A DNA stretch of 51,391 nucleotides from Phenylobacterium sp. (GTDB lineage Bacteria > Pseudomonadota > Alphaproteobacteria > Caulobacterales > Caulobacteraceae): positions 1-51,391 of the forward strand of contig NZ_JAUYNW010000048.1 of assembly GCF_030698145.1 (NCBI RefSeq), in the 5' to 3' direction. Shown piece after piece: positions 30,556 to 40,500 of the stretch. The translations under genes and the position numbers were made by a program. The first letter of the stretch is position 1. Each line of letters begins with the position of its first letter. The notes under the pieces are model-generated. The model was not told the origin of the DNA, did no database searches, and saw only the letters and a list, made by a program, of their open reading frames with translations.

Positions 30556-31137
30556 CTACTCGGCGGCGTGGGCGGTCGCGTCTGGCGACGCACCGTCCAC
30601 AGCCGCCGGGATTTCCAGCAGATGGCGTTCCAGCTTCAGGATATCGTCAGCCACCTGGTGAAGTTCGGGCGGGGCGTCGCCGTGGCTCTCCTCGACCAGT
30701 TTCACCACGTGGCGCGCGAGGCTCAGCAGTCGGGGCGCGTTGGCGATCAACCGGGCCTGGAACTCGATCCTGTGCGGGTCGCGGTCGTATTCCGCGCCAG
30801 GCACCCGCCAGCCGCCCCAGTCGTTGGGGTCGGTGACCACTACCGGGTAGGTGCCGGGGAAGGGGTGGCCGCGGGTCTCCTGTTCGGTCTGCCACTTGTT
30901 CTTGGCGCGCAGCAGCCTCCAGCGCGTCCCATCCTCGGTCAGCGCCTCGCGGTCGCTATCCTGCTCGGGCTGCAGTTCGTGGGCCGCGAACTCGCGGCCG
31001 AGGCCCACGTCGTAGGTGACCTTGACCGGCTCATCGAAACCCTTGGCCCAGATCGGCACGATCTTCTCGATCACCGCCCAGGCGCCGACGCTCTCGACCC
31101 AGACCTTCTGGTTACGCTGGTATATCGCCTTGGCCAT
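30556..31137 (-). CDS. Conserved hypothetical protein
   Basis: This 193-residue soluble protein has no signal or membrane segment. The N-terminal half is mixed (KAIYQRNQKVWVESVGAWAV, then PVKVTYDVGLGREF). It then has RWRLLRAKNKWQTEQE and TYPVVVTDPNDWGGWRVPG. The last 70 residues are helical and acidic (ANAPRLLSLARHVVKLVEES). I do not recognise the family. The start at 31137 (MAKAIYQRNQKV) avoids a 25-residue upstream extension that reads like leader sequence. It converges on ompW with a 4-base gap and diverges from the acyl-CoA dehydrogenases. Confidence 0.72.
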   Translation of the reverse strand: MAKAIYQRNQKVWVESVGAWAVIEKIVPIWAKGFDEPVKVTYDVGLGREFAAHELQPEQDSDREALTEDGTRWRLLRAKNKWQTEQETRGHPFPGTYPVVVTDPNDWGGWRVPGAEYDRDPHRIEFQARLIANAPRLLSLARHVVKLVEESHGDAPPELHQVADDILKLERHLLEIPAAVDGASPDATAHAAE

Positions 31138-31188
31138 GGTCGGCGTCCCTGTCAGCCTGTCACAGCGGGCCATAAGACCCTGAAATTC

Positions 31189-31203
31189 TTGACGCGAGGT
31201 CAA
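31189..31203. promoter_or_regulatory. Operator-like palindrome upstream of acyl-CoA dehydrogenase genes
   Basis: TTGAC-GCGAG-GTCAA is a perfect 5-5-5 inverted repeat lying 80 bases upstream of the first acyl-CoA dehydrogenase start, in the 146-base divergent gap. TTGACG also resembles a -35 box. The shape fits a dimeric regulator site of the kind used by fatty-acid repressors, but no regulator gene is adjacent and no second site was seen. Confidence 0.3.
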
Positions 31204-31283
31204 TCTTTCCAAGGCGCGCAGGGGGCGTATGTTGCCCGCAAGCGAATTCAGACGCCGCCCGCGAAGGGCGGGGATGGGCGGAA

Positions 31284-32402
31284 ATGAATTTCGATTTCTC
31301 CGACGACCAGAAGTTCCTCAAGGACGAGGCGCGCAAGTTCCTGGCGGCCAATTGCGGGACCGAGCGGGTGCGCAAGACCCTCGACGACGACGGCCGGGCC
31401 TATGACGAGGCGCTGTGGAAATCGGTAGCCGAGCAGGGCTGGCTGGGCGCGGCGATCCCGGAGGAATTCGGCGGCCTGGGCCTGGGTCACCTGGAGCTCT
31501 GCGTGATCGCCGAGGAACTGGGCCGCGTGGTCGCCCCGATCCCGTTCGCCTCGACCGTCTACTTCCTGGCCGAGGCGATCCTGCTGGCCGGAAATGACGA
31601 ACAGAAGGCCTATCTGCTGCCCAAGATCGCCGGTGGCGAGATCATCGGCGCGATCGCCACGAGCGAGGGGCCGGGCGTCGTGACGGCGGCCAGCCTCAAA
31701 GCCACCGTGACCGACGGCAAGCTCACAGGGGTGAAGGTCCCGGTCACCGACGGCGACATCGCCAATGTCGCCCTGGTCCTGGCCAAGGAGAACGGCAAGC
31801 CCGGCCTGTTCCTGGTGGACCTGACCGACGCCTCGGTGACGCGCGAGAGCCTGAAGACCCTCGACCCGACCCGCGACGCCGCCAGGCTTACCTTCAAGGA
31901 CGCGCCAGCCCGCCGCGTGGGCAATGCGGGCGAAGGCGTCGAGTTGGTCGAGCAGATCTTCGACCGGGCCGCGGTGCTGCTGTCCTTCGAACAGTGCGGC
32001 GGCGCCGACCGCTGCCTGGAGATGGCCAAGGAATACGCGCTTGAGCGCTACGCCTTCGGCCGCGTGATCGCCTCCTACCAGGCCATCAAGCACAAGCTTG
32101 CCGACATGTACGTCAAGAACGAGCTGGCCCGCTCCAACGCCTATTACGGAGCCTGGGCGCTCAACACCAATGCGCCCGAACTGCCGGTGGCCGCCAGCGC
32201 CGCGCGCATCGCGGCCTCGGAAGCCTTCTGGTTCGGCTCCAAGGAGAATATCCAGACCCACGGCGGCATCGGCTTCACCTGGGAGATGGACTGCCACCTC
32301 TATTACCGGCGTTCGCGCCAACTCAGCCTCGTGGCCGGCGCGCCGCGGGTCTGGAAGGAGCGCCTCGTCAGCCACCTCGAACGTCGCAACGCGGCCGCCT
32401 AA
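31284..32402 (+). CDS. Acyl-CoA dehydrogenase, subunit lacking the usual catalytic Glu
   Basis: This 372-residue FAD-dependent dehydrogenase-family protein takes part in beta-oxidation or CoA-thioester catabolism. The N-terminal helical domain starts NFDFSDDQKFLKDEARKFL. A middle beta domain and C-terminal helical domain follow, with RYAFGRVIASYQAIKHKLAD and the FAD-contact block QTHGGIGFTWEMDCHLYYRR. The usual GGTDEI-type catalytic glutamate segment is missing; the gene ends shortly after YYRR. The next gene supplies that segment, so the two probably form a heteromeric enzyme like other paired dehydrogenases (PimC/PimD, steroid ACADs). The start has a GCGGAA stretch upstream. Confidence 0.85.
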   Translation: MNFDFSDDQKFLKDEARKFLAANCGTERVRKTLDDDGRAYDEALWKSVAEQGWLGAAIPEEFGGLGLGHLELCVIAEELGRVVAPIPFASTVYFLAEAILLAGNDEQKAYLLPKIAGGEIIGAIATSEGPGVVTAASLKATVTDGKLTGVKVPVTDGDIANVALVLAKENGKPGLFLVDLTDASVTRESLKTLDPTRDAARLTFKDAPARRVGNAGEGVELVEQIFDRAAVLLSFEQCGGADRCLEMAKEYALERYAFGRVIASYQAIKHKLADMYVKNELARSNAYYGAWALNTNAPELPVAASAARIAASEAFWFGSKENIQTHGGIGFTWEMDCHLYYRRSRQLSLVAGAPRVWKERLVSHLERRNAAA

Positions 32403-32415
32403 GGGACATCGGAAC

Positions 32416-33642
32416 ATGGACTTCAACGACACCCCCGAAGAAGCCGCCTACCGCGCCCAGGTCCGCGCCTGGCTCGAGGCCAACGCCCCCAAGCAGCACG
32501 TGAGCGCCGATCCCGAGGGCGGCGACTCCATGTCCGCCTCCAAGGCCTGGCAGGCCCAAAAGGCCGCAGCCGGCTACGCCTGCATCACCTGGCCCAAGGA
32601 ATGGGGCGGCCAGGGCGGCAACCCGCTGCAGAACGTGATCTTCGGTCAGGAGGAGTCGAAATATCCGATCCCGCCGAACCCGTTCCAGATCGGACTCGGC
32701 ATGTGCGTGCCCACGCTGATGAACTTCGCCGACCAGGACACCAAGGATCGCTTCTCTGGTCCCGCCATCCGCGGCGAGGAGATCTGGTGCCAGCTGTTCT
32801 CCGAACCCTCGGGCGGCTCGGACGTGGCCGCGGCGCGGACCAAGGCGGTAAAGGCCGACGACGGCTCCGGCGACTGGCTCATCTCGGGCCAAAAGGTGTG
32901 GACGACGGGCGCCCAGTTCTCCGACTACGGCATCGTGGTCGTCAGGACCGATCCGGACGCGCCCAAGCACAAGGGCCTGACCATGTTCTGGATCGACATG
33001 AAGGACCCGGGGATCGAGGTGAAGCCGATCCACCAGATGTCGGGCGGCTCGGGGTTCAACGAGGTGTTCTTCACCGACGTGCGGGTCAAGGACAGCCAGC
33101 GGCTGGGCGCGGTGGGCGAGGGCTGGAAGGTCAGCCTGGTCACCCTGATGAACGAGCGGCTGGCGGTCGGCGGGGCCACCGGGGCTGGCTGGTCGCAGTT
33201 CCTGGAGACCGCGCGCGAGACTCCGGGGCTCGACGGGCAGTCGGCGTTGAAGGACCAGGCCCTGCGCGAGAAACTGGCCGACTGGTATGTCCAGGCCGAG
33301 GGCCTGAAGCACACCCGCAACCGGACCATGACGGCGCTGTCGCGCGGTCAGACGCCCGGGCCGGAGAGCTCGATCGGCAAGATCATCTCGGCGGTGCAGA
33401 TGCAGGAGCTGGGCAATTCCGCGGTGGAGATGCTGGATCAGTACGGGATCATCAATGACCCGGACCTGGCCCCGCTGCACGGCGGCTTCCAATCCTCGGT
33501 GATGTTCGCGCCGGGCCTGCGAATCGCCGGCGGCACCGACGAGATTCTGCGCAACATCATCGCCGAGCGCGTGCTTGGTCTGCCCGGCGACATCAGAGTC
33601 GACAAGGACATCCCATTCAAGGACATGCCGACCGGGCGCTAG
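32416..33642 (+). CDS. Acyl-CoA dehydrogenase, catalytic partner subunit
   Basis: This 408-residue acyl-CoA dehydrogenase has the FAD-binding middle domain (CQLFSEPSGGSDVA, then GQKVWTTGAQ) and the C-terminal helical bundle. It ends with GGTDEILRNIIAERVLG, where the Glu after Asp is the likely catalytic base. The start at 32416 (MDFNDTPEEAAYRAQVRAWL) follows the previous gene by 13 bases, so they form one operon. The frame is open upstream, but only as antisense or shifted sequence of the first gene. The larger subunit with Glu paired with a smaller one without it is a recurring arrangement. Substrate is unknown. Confidence 0.88.
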   Translation: MDFNDTPEEAAYRAQVRAWLEANAPKQHVSADPEGGDSMSASKAWQAQKAAAGYACITWPKEWGGQGGNPLQNVIFGQEESKYPIPPNPFQIGLGMCVPTLMNFADQDTKDRFSGPAIRGEEIWCQLFSEPSGGSDVAAARTKAVKADDGSGDWLISGQKVWTTGAQFSDYGIVVVRTDPDAPKHKGLTMFWIDMKDPGIEVKPIHQMSGGSGFNEVFFTDVRVKDSQRLGAVGEGWKVSLVTLMNERLAVGGATGAGWSQFLETARETPGLDGQSALKDQALREKLADWYVQAEGLKHTRNRTMTALSRGQTPGPESSIGKIISAVQMQELGNSAVEMLDQYGIINDPDLAPLHGGFQSSVMFAPGLRIAGGTDEILRNIIAERVLGLPGDIRVDKDIPFKDMPTGR

Positions 33643-33648
33643 GCGCGT

Positions 33649-34869
33649 CTAGGCCCTCAGCGCCATCGGGGCGTCGGCCGAGCGGCCGACGACCAACTCG
33701 CCATAGATCCTGGTCAGGCCCTCGAAGGTGTTGTCCCAACTGTGGCGCTGCTCGGCGCGGCGGCGGGCGGCGGCCTTGATGGGGCCGAGATCGCGGGAGA
33801 ATAGGGCCTCGATCGCCTCGGCCATGCCGGCCGGATCGACGCTGCGGGCCTGCTGGCCGACGCTCTCGTCGATCAGTTCGGCGATCCCGCCGCGCGAAGG
33901 CCCGACCACGGGCAGGCCGGCGGCCAGGGCCTCCAGCACCACGAGGCCGAACGGCTCGTTCTCATTGGCGTGGACCAGGGCGTCGCAACTGGCGATGACT
34001 CCGGCCAGAGCCGCCGGATCGCGTTCGTAGTCGAGCGGGATCACCCTCGGCGAATAGTGGGTGTCTTTGCCGGCTCCGATCAGCAGCAGGTGATAGGGCT
34101 CGCCCAGACGTTCCACCGCGCAGATCAGGCTCTCGATGTTCTTCTCCCGCGCGGGGCGGCCGGCGAAGACCAGCAGCCGGGCGTCGGCCTTCAGGCCTAG
34201 CCGCTTCAGCAGCTTGGCGCGGTCGGCGCGGGCCGGATGGAAGAGGTCGGTGTCGACGCCCAGGAGCTGGACGCTGACCTTTTCGACCCCAGCCTCGGCA
34301 AGGCGCGCGGCGATGTGGCGGCTGGGGGCCACGACCCGATCGAAGCGCTGATAGGTCGCCGCCCAGCGCTTCATGGCCGGCGCCTCGGCCCAGTCGCCGA
34401 AATGGATCGCCGCCAGCGCCGCAGCGTCGGTGTGGCAGAAGCCGACCACCGGTACGTTCAGCGCCTCACCGGCTTCGAGCGCCGCGTGACCCGGCACGAA
34501 AATGTCGCCAGCCTCGATGATGTCCGGCTCCAGCATCCGGATCACCGTTTCCCATTTCGCCATGGAGGCGGGCATCCGATAGCCATCGCCGAACGGCAGG
34601 CGGGCGGCGGCCACGGTCACGATGCCGTGGGCCTCGAGCCCCGTCGTGGCGCCCGGCACCACCAGGGTGTGGCCGATGTCCGGCCGTCGCTTGGCCAGCC
34701 AGGCCCGCTTCTGGTGGAGGTAGCGCTTCACCCCGCCTGAGCGGGGGGCGTACATCATGGTCGTGTCGATCAGGTGGAACCCGACACGGCCGGGAGCGCC
34801 GAAATAGGGCGCGTCGGCCGGGTTCAAGCGGATCAGGTTCTCGGTGTGGGAATCGGTGACGTCAAACAC
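33649..34869 (-). CDS. Glycosyltransferase family 4 (GT-B) protein
   Basis: This 406-residue soluble GT-B glycosyltransferase has the C-terminal sugar-nucleotide domain hallmarks LLVFAGRPAREKNIESLI. It also has the EX7E motif NENEPFGLVVLEALAAG, followed by LPVVGPSRGG. The N-terminal acceptor domain begins PGRVGFHLIDTTMMYAPRSGG. The gene starts with GTG at 34869. Donor and acceptor cannot be predicted; alphaproteobacterial members with this start often work on cell-envelope glycans or glycolipids. It is convergent with the acyl-CoA dehydrogenase genes with a 6-base gap and is not visibly in an operon. Confidence 0.85.
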   Translation of the reverse strand: MFDVTDSHTENLIRLNPADAPYFGAPGRVGFHLIDTTMMYAPRSGGVKRYLHQKRAWLAKRRPDIGHTLVVPGATTGLEAHGIVTVAAARLPFGDGYRMPASMAKWETVIRMLEPDIIEAGDIFVPGHAALEAGEALNVPVVGFCHTDAAALAAIHFGDWAEAPAMKRWAATYQRFDRVVAPSRHIAARLAEAGVEKVSVQLLGVDTDLFHPARADRAKLLKRLGLKADARLLVFAGRPAREKNIESLICAVERLGEPYHLLLIGAGKDTHYSPRVIPLDYERDPAALAGVIASCDALVHANENEPFGLVVLEALAAGLPVVGPSRGGIAELIDESVGQQARSVDPAGMAEAIEALFSRDLGPIKAAARRRAEQRHSWDNTFEGLTRIYGELVVGRSADAPMALRA

Positions 34870-34955
34870 CCGCGCCCTCTTTCTGCACTGTGTTGATCAA
34901 TGCAACGAACGACGGGGTCGATTGGTTCGGCCTCGCCGTTCCTGCCGGCAAAATA

Positions 34956-35381
34956 TCAGATCGCGCGAGTCTGTTCGCTGATTTCTTCGAGAGTCTGGCC
35001 CGCCGTCGAATCTTTCACCCGTCCGGCGATGTCGCCAAGGGCGAGGATGCCCACCAGGCGGTTGGTTTCGCGGTTCAGCACCGGTAGGCGACGGATCTGG
35101 GAGCTGGCCATGCGGCCGGCCGCTTCCTTGGCGTCGTCGTCATCGAACACGCACTCGACCTCGGCGGTCATGATGTCCGAGATCGGGCCTTCGAAGCTGC
35201 GGCCCTCGGCCACGGCGCGGATGGCGATGTCGCGGTCGGTGACCATCCCATAGACCCGCTCGCCGTCGCAGACCGGCAGGGAGCCTGCGTCGATCTCCTT
35301 CATCCGCAGGGCCACCGATTGGATGGAGTCCTGGGGGCGCGCGATCTGCACGTCGCGGGACATGATGTCGCTGACTTTCAT
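34956..35381 (-). CDS. CBS-domain pair protein
   Basis: This 141-residue stand-alone protein is made of two CBS motifs, from KVSDIMSRDVQIARPQDSIQ to AIRAVAEGR and from ISDIMTAEVECVFDDDD to GDIAGRVKD. CBS pairs bind adenosyl ligands such as AMP, ATP or SAM and usually regulate a partner. No enzymatic domain is attached. AGGAG lies 8 bases before the ATG at 35381. Its partner is unknown. It is on the same strand as the GT gene, 86 bases upstream of it. Confidence 0.88.
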   Translation of the reverse strand: MKVSDIMSRDVQIARPQDSIQSVALRMKEIDAGSLPVCDGERVYGMVTDRDIAIRAVAEGRSFEGPISDIMTAEVECVFDDDDAKEAAGRMASSQIRRLPVLNRETNRLVGILALGDIAGRVKDSTAGQTLEEISEQTRAI

Positions 35382-35496
35382 CGAAGTGCTCCTGGAGGGG
35401 TTCGAGCCTCAACCGGGGAAGCCGAGCTTTGGTTGCCGACCTTCCTATCACCCCTTCGTCATCCCGGCGGGGAGGGAGCCCACCAGCCTTGCGGGT

Positions 35497-35536
35497 TCAC
35501 CTCCTCTCCCCCGAAGGGCGGGTGGAGAGGAGGTGA
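35497..35536 (-). terminator. Perfect 13-bp stem-loop after the VWA gene
   Basis: TCACCTCCTCTCC (35497-35509) is matched exactly by GGAGAGGAGGTGA (35524-35536), with a 14-base loop. It lies 31 bases past the stop of the VWA gene on its strand and upstream of the CBS gene. It is stable enough to end or protect a transcript. No T-run follows, so it may be a repeat-type stem-loop or mRNA stabiliser rather than a classical terminator. Confidence 0.5.
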
Positions 35537-35566
35537 TGACCGAGCCTCGGAGCCAAGGGCAAGACT

Positions 35567-37378
35567 CTATTCGTTCACCGACCGGGCGGTGTCGGCGTTG
35601 CGGACGAGCTGGACGAACTCCGCGCGCAGGCCGAACGGATCCTCGCCGCGCGCACCCTGGGCGAGCGCCGCCACCTGCGGCCAGCCGAAGCGGTCCTCGA
35701 GCCGGGGATCGCCGCGCAGCTTCTGGCCGAAACCGGCCACCGCCAGCGCCCACCGGGCCGGTTCCGGCGCCGCGTCGATCCGGTCATAGACGTCGCGCGC
35801 ACCGATCGGCCGTTCCATGAGGTGCGAGGTCCGGCCGCCCGGCAGCTTGTAGCGCACCTTGAGGAAGGCGATCTCGCGCCCCTCGGACGGCCGGGGCGGG
35901 GTCCGCGCGCCGTAGCGCAGGGGATCGCTGGAGGGCGCCGCGCCCGTCGGCGTGATCTCGTAAAGCGCGGTGACCGAGGCGCCGGCCCCGACCTCGCCTG
36001 CGTCGACCCGGTCGTTGTTGAAATCCTCGCGGGCCAGCATTCGGGTCTCGTAGCCGATCAGCCGGTATTCGCTGACCACGGCGGGGTTGAACTCCACCTG
36101 GATCTTCACGTCATCGGCGATGGGGAACAGCGAGGCCGTGAAGTCGTCCCGGAACAGTTTTCGGGCCTCGTTCAAGGTGTCGACATAGGCCGCCGTCCCG
36201 TTGCCGTTCTGGGCCAGGGTCTGCATCATCACATCGTTGTAGTTGCCTCGCCCATAGCCGTAGACCGAGAGGTAGACCCCGGTCTTGCGCTGCTCGGCCA
36301 CGAAGTCCTTCAGCTTGGCGGGATCGGCCACGCCGACATTGAAATCGCCGTCGGTGACCAGGATCACCCGGTTGACCGCCTCGGGATCGAAGTTCTGCCT
36401 GGCCAGGCCGTAGGCCAGGGCCAGGCCCGCGCCTCCGGCGGTCGAGCCGCCGGAATGCAGGGCCTCCAGGGCGCAGCGCATCTTCAGCTTCTGGCGTCCG
36501 CCAGTAGGGGCCAGCACCGCCCCGGCCGAGCCCGCATAGGCCACCATCGCCACCCGGTCCTGGGGCCGAAGCTGGTCGATCAGCAGGTTGAGGCTCTTGC
36601 GGGCCAGCGGCAGGCGATCCTCGGGGTTCATCGAGCCCGAGGTGTCGATCAGGAAGACGAGGTTCAGCGGCGGCTGGGCGGCGCGAGGGGCGTCATACCC
36701 CTGCAGTCCCACATGCAGCACCTGGCGCTGGGCCGACCAGGGCGATGGCGTGACCGCCACGAAGGGCCGGAACGGGGCGGCGCGATCGGCGGGGGCCGGA
36801 TAGCCGTAGTCGAAATAGTTCACCAGCTCCTCGACCCGGACGGCGTCGACGGGCGGCCGGCGGCCGTCGGTCAGGAAACGCCGGACGTTAGAATAGGCCG
36901 CGGTGTCCACATCGACCGAGAAGGTGGAGACCGGCTCGTCGACCACCTGCTTGATCGGATTGGCCTGGGCGGCGGGATAGCGCTCGGTGTCCACGCGCGG
37001 ACGTGTGGGATATGGCGCGGGGGCGTACTTCGCCGCGTCCGCCGCCGAGGCCGAGGAGCGGGACCGCCCGCCGGTGACCACCATTTCCTCGATCCGCGAC
37101 TCCACCGGCGGGACAGCGAGCATCGTCGTGTTGGGCGGCCGGGGCCGGATGGCGCGCGGCGGCGGAGGTGGCGGCATTGGTCTCCCAATCTGCGGCGGCC
37201 CCCGATAACTGTCGCGCTCCTCCGCGACACTGGAAAAGCCGAGAGTCTCGCAGGCGCCGGGCGTGGGCGCCCCGTCGCGATAGGCCGGCTGGGCGGTCGG
37301 CGCGGTGGGGGACGAGGCGGCGATCAGCGCCGCCAAGGCGACGAGGGATACGCTACGGACCGTCTTCGAACCGGACAT
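35567..37378 (-). CDS. Secreted VWA-domain protein (YfbK-type)
   Basis: This 603-residue exported protein has a signal peptide (TVRSVSLVALAALIAASSP). A Pro-rich stretch (PPPPPPRAIRPRPP) follows, and then the segment IEEMVVTGGRSRSS. A YfbK-type N-terminal module comes next (FSVDVDTAAYSNVRRFL, then VRVEELVNYFDYGYP). The VWA domain at about 238-410 has MIDAS residues in LIDTSGSM (Asp245), a Thr and TDGDFN. The C-terminal domain (LFPIADDVKIQVEFNP to the end) is the DUF3520-like part seen in YfbK. VWA domains bind partners through a metal; the partner is unknown. The EEMVVTG motif resembles the EEVVVTG segment of TonB-dependent receptors, which is unusual here. It is divergent from the hybrid kinase. 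Confidence 0.82.
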   Translation of the reverse strand: MSGSKTVRSVSLVALAALIAASSPTAPTAQPAYRDGAPTPGACETLGFSSVAEERDSYRGPPQIGRPMPPPPPPRAIRPRPPNTTMLAVPPVESRIEEMVVTGGRSRSSASAADAAKYAPAPYPTRPRVDTERYPAAQANPIKQVVDEPVSTFSVDVDTAAYSNVRRFLTDGRRPPVDAVRVEELVNYFDYGYPAPADRAAPFRPFVAVTPSPWSAQRQVLHVGLQGYDAPRAAQPPLNLVFLIDTSGSMNPEDRLPLARKSLNLLIDQLRPQDRVAMVAYAGSAGAVLAPTGGRQKLKMRCALEALHSGGSTAGGAGLALAYGLARQNFDPEAVNRVILVTDGDFNVGVADPAKLKDFVAEQRKTGVYLSVYGYGRGNYNDVMMQTLAQNGNGTAAYVDTLNEARKLFRDDFTASLFPIADDVKIQVEFNPAVVSEYRLIGYETRMLAREDFNNDRVDAGEVGAGASVTALYEITPTGAAPSSDPLRYGARTPPRPSEGREIAFLKVRYKLPGGRTSHLMERPIGARDVYDRIDAAPEPARWALAVAGFGQKLRGDPRLEDRFGWPQVAALAQGARGEDPFGLRAEFVQLVRNADTARSVNE

Positions 37379-37585
37379 GGTCTGCTCCTGCCTTCGCCCC
37401 TCAAGGTGCAGCTTGGCGCGGCGTGTGAGGCGGAATGTAGACCCGGCGGCGGCGGGAGGAGGGTGTATCCGGGAGATTCAACTCAAAGCCGGCCATTGCC
37501 GCGTGACTCAACTATGCGTACCCTTTGGTTGTGGTCGGGCGTCAGACAACTCGTCCGGAGGCCTGGGGGAGTACGGCGCGTCGTC

Positions 37586-40500
37586 ATGAACAGTCGGATC
37601 GACTCGGCAAGGTTCAGCGACGGCGACTTCCTCTCGGGCGGCGGGGAGATGGCGGACCTCATCCGCTCCACCGATTGGTCGCTGTCGCCGCTTGGCCCCA
37701 TAGACGACTGGCCCCAGAGCCTGCGCACGACGGTGAGCCTGTGCCTGGCCTCGAACTTCCCGATCAACATCATCTGGGGGCCGCAGTTCAACCAGATCTA
37801 CAACGACGGCTATCGCGTGATGTGCGGCGCTGCGCACCCCCGCTCGCTGGGTGAGCCTTACAACGTGACCTGGGCCTCGGCCTGGCCGGCCATCGGCGAG
37901 CCGTTCCATCGCGCGCGCGCGGGCGAGACCTCGTTCCTCGACAACCAGCGCATGTTCCTGTTCCGCAACGGCTATCTGGAGGAGGCCTTCTTTACATTCT
38001 CGTTGAGCCCGATCCGCGATGAGAGCGGCGGCGTGGGCGGCGTCTTCCTTCCGGTCGTCGAGACCACCGCGAGCACCTTGTCGGAACGCCGAACGCGGCT
38101 GTTGCGCGACCTCAATGCGCGGCTGGCCGAGGCGCGGACGACCCGGGAAGTCTATGCCAGGGCCATCGAGACCTTCACCGGGTGTGAGTTCGATCTGCCG
38201 TTCGTGCTGCTCTATGATCTGGAGCCCGACACCGAGACCTATCGCCTGGCTGGGCATATCGGGCTGGAAGCACATACGGCCGGCGCGCCGCTCGAACTCA
38301 CCCTCAACTCCAGCTCGCCCTGGCCGGTGAAGGCGCTGTGCGACGTGCGCGACGCGGTCCAGGTCGAGGATGTGCCGGCCCGCCTGGCCGGCGCGCCCGG
38401 CAGCTCCTACGAGGAGCCGCCGAACACCGCGCTCGCCTTCCCAATCATCACGGCCGGTGCGCGGCTGCCGACCGCCCTGCTGATCATGGCCGCGAGTCCG
38501 CGCTTGCCGCTGGACGAGGCCTATCGCGGTTTCTTCAGCCTGCTGGCGGCGGCGGTGACCGCGGGCCTGGCCAACGCCAGGACGTTCGAGGAGGAACGCC
38601 GGCGCGCGGAGATGCTGACCGCCCTGGACCGGGCCAAGACGGCGTTCTTCTCCAATGTCAGTCACGAGTTCCGAACGCCGCTCACCCTGATGCTGGGGCC
38701 GATCGAGGACGCCCTGGATGAGGCCGCCGGCCTGCCGGGCGCGCAGCGCGAGCGCCTGGAGGTGGCGCATCGCAACGCCCTTCGCCTGCTGAAACTGGTC
38801 AATTCGCTGCTCGACTTCTCCCGCATCGAGGCCGGGCGGGCCCAGGCGTCCTTCGAATCGACCGACCTCGCCACGCTCACGGCCGAGCTCGCCAGCACCT
38901 TCCGCTCCGCCTGCGAGCGGGCGGGCCTGACCCTCGTCGTGGACTGCGAGGCGCTTTCCGAGCCGGTCTTCGTGGACCGGGACATGTGGGAGAAGGTGGT
39001 CCTCAACCTGATCTCCAACGCCTTCAAGTTCACGCTGGAAGGCGAAATCGCCGTGACGCTGAACGCGGTGGCTGGATGGGTCGAGTTGATCGTCCGCGAC
39101 ACCGGCCTGGGCATCGCCGAGGCCGAGTTGCCGCGCGTGTTCGAACGCTTCCACCGGATCGAGGGCCAGAAGGGCCGAACCCACGAAGGCACCGGTATCG
39201 GCCTGGCCCTAGTCGAGGAACTGGTGAAGTTACATGGCGGGGAGGTCGCGGTCCGCAGCCGGCTGGGCGAGGGGGCGGCGTTTCACGTGACGATCCCGCT
39301 CGGAACCGATCACCTGCCGCCTGAGCGCCTCGCCGCCGAACCGAGGCTGGATCCGACGGCCATCCATGCCGACGCCTATGTCGCTGAAGCGATGCGCTGG
39401 CTCCCGGACGACGATCAGCCTAGCGCCGCGGGTCCGGTCGAAGGCCGGCCGCGCATCGTGCTCGCCGACGACAACGCCGACATGCGCGGATACGTCAAGC
39501 GGCTGCTCGAGGAGGGCGGCTACCAAGTCGAGGCGGTTGAGAACGGCCGCGCGGCGCTGGAGGCCGTGCGGCGCGGACCGCCTCCCGACCTGGTGTTGAG
39601 CGACGTGATGATGCCCGACCTGGACGGGTTCGGCCTGCTGGCCGCGTTGCGGTCTGACCCGGGTCTCGATGGCCTGTTGGTCATCCTGCTTTCGGCGCGC
39701 GCGGGCGAAGAAGCGCGGGTCGAGGGACTGGCGGCGGGCGCCGATGACTACCTCGTCAAGCCGTTCAGCGCCCGGGAGTTGCGCGCCCGCGTAGACGCGG
39801 CGGTTAAGCTGGCCCGGCAGAGGCGCGAGGCGGCCGGGCGCGAGCAGGACCTACGAGCCCAAATCGCCGTAGAGCAGGGTAGGGCCGCCCTGCGCCAGAC
39901 CCAGGACCAGCTGGAATTCGCGCTCCAGGCGGGACGCCTGGGAAGCTGGGAGCTCGACCTCGCGTCAAGACGGTTCGTCTCGTCTGCCCATTCCCGCGCG
40001 AACTTCGGACTCGGTCCCAACGATCCGTTCGAACGCTATGAAGACGTCGTCGCTCGCGTCCACCCGGACGACCGCGACCAGCGCCAGGCGGCGATCGACC
40101 GGGCGATCTCGACGGGCGAAGACCTGGAGGTCGAATACCGGACACTCAAGCCCGACGGGCAGGTCGGCTGGATACTCGCGCGCGGCCGGGCGGCCTTCGA
40201 GGACGGGCGCGCCGTCCGCCTGGCCGGCATCTCCCTCGACATCACCGCCCGCAAGGCCGCCGAGGAGCACCAGCGCCTTCTCGTCGACGAGCTCAACCAC
40301 CGGGTGAAGAACACCCTGGCCAGCGTGCAGTCGATCGCCATGCAGACCCTGCGGCATGTGGAACATCCCGCCGCGTTCAACGAGGCCTTCATCGAGCGCA
40401 TCCATGCCCTCGCGCGGGCCCATGAGCTGCTGTCCGAGGCGTCCTGGGAGGGCGCGTCCCTCGCCGAGGTCATCGAGCGCACCCTTCAAATCCATGTTCC

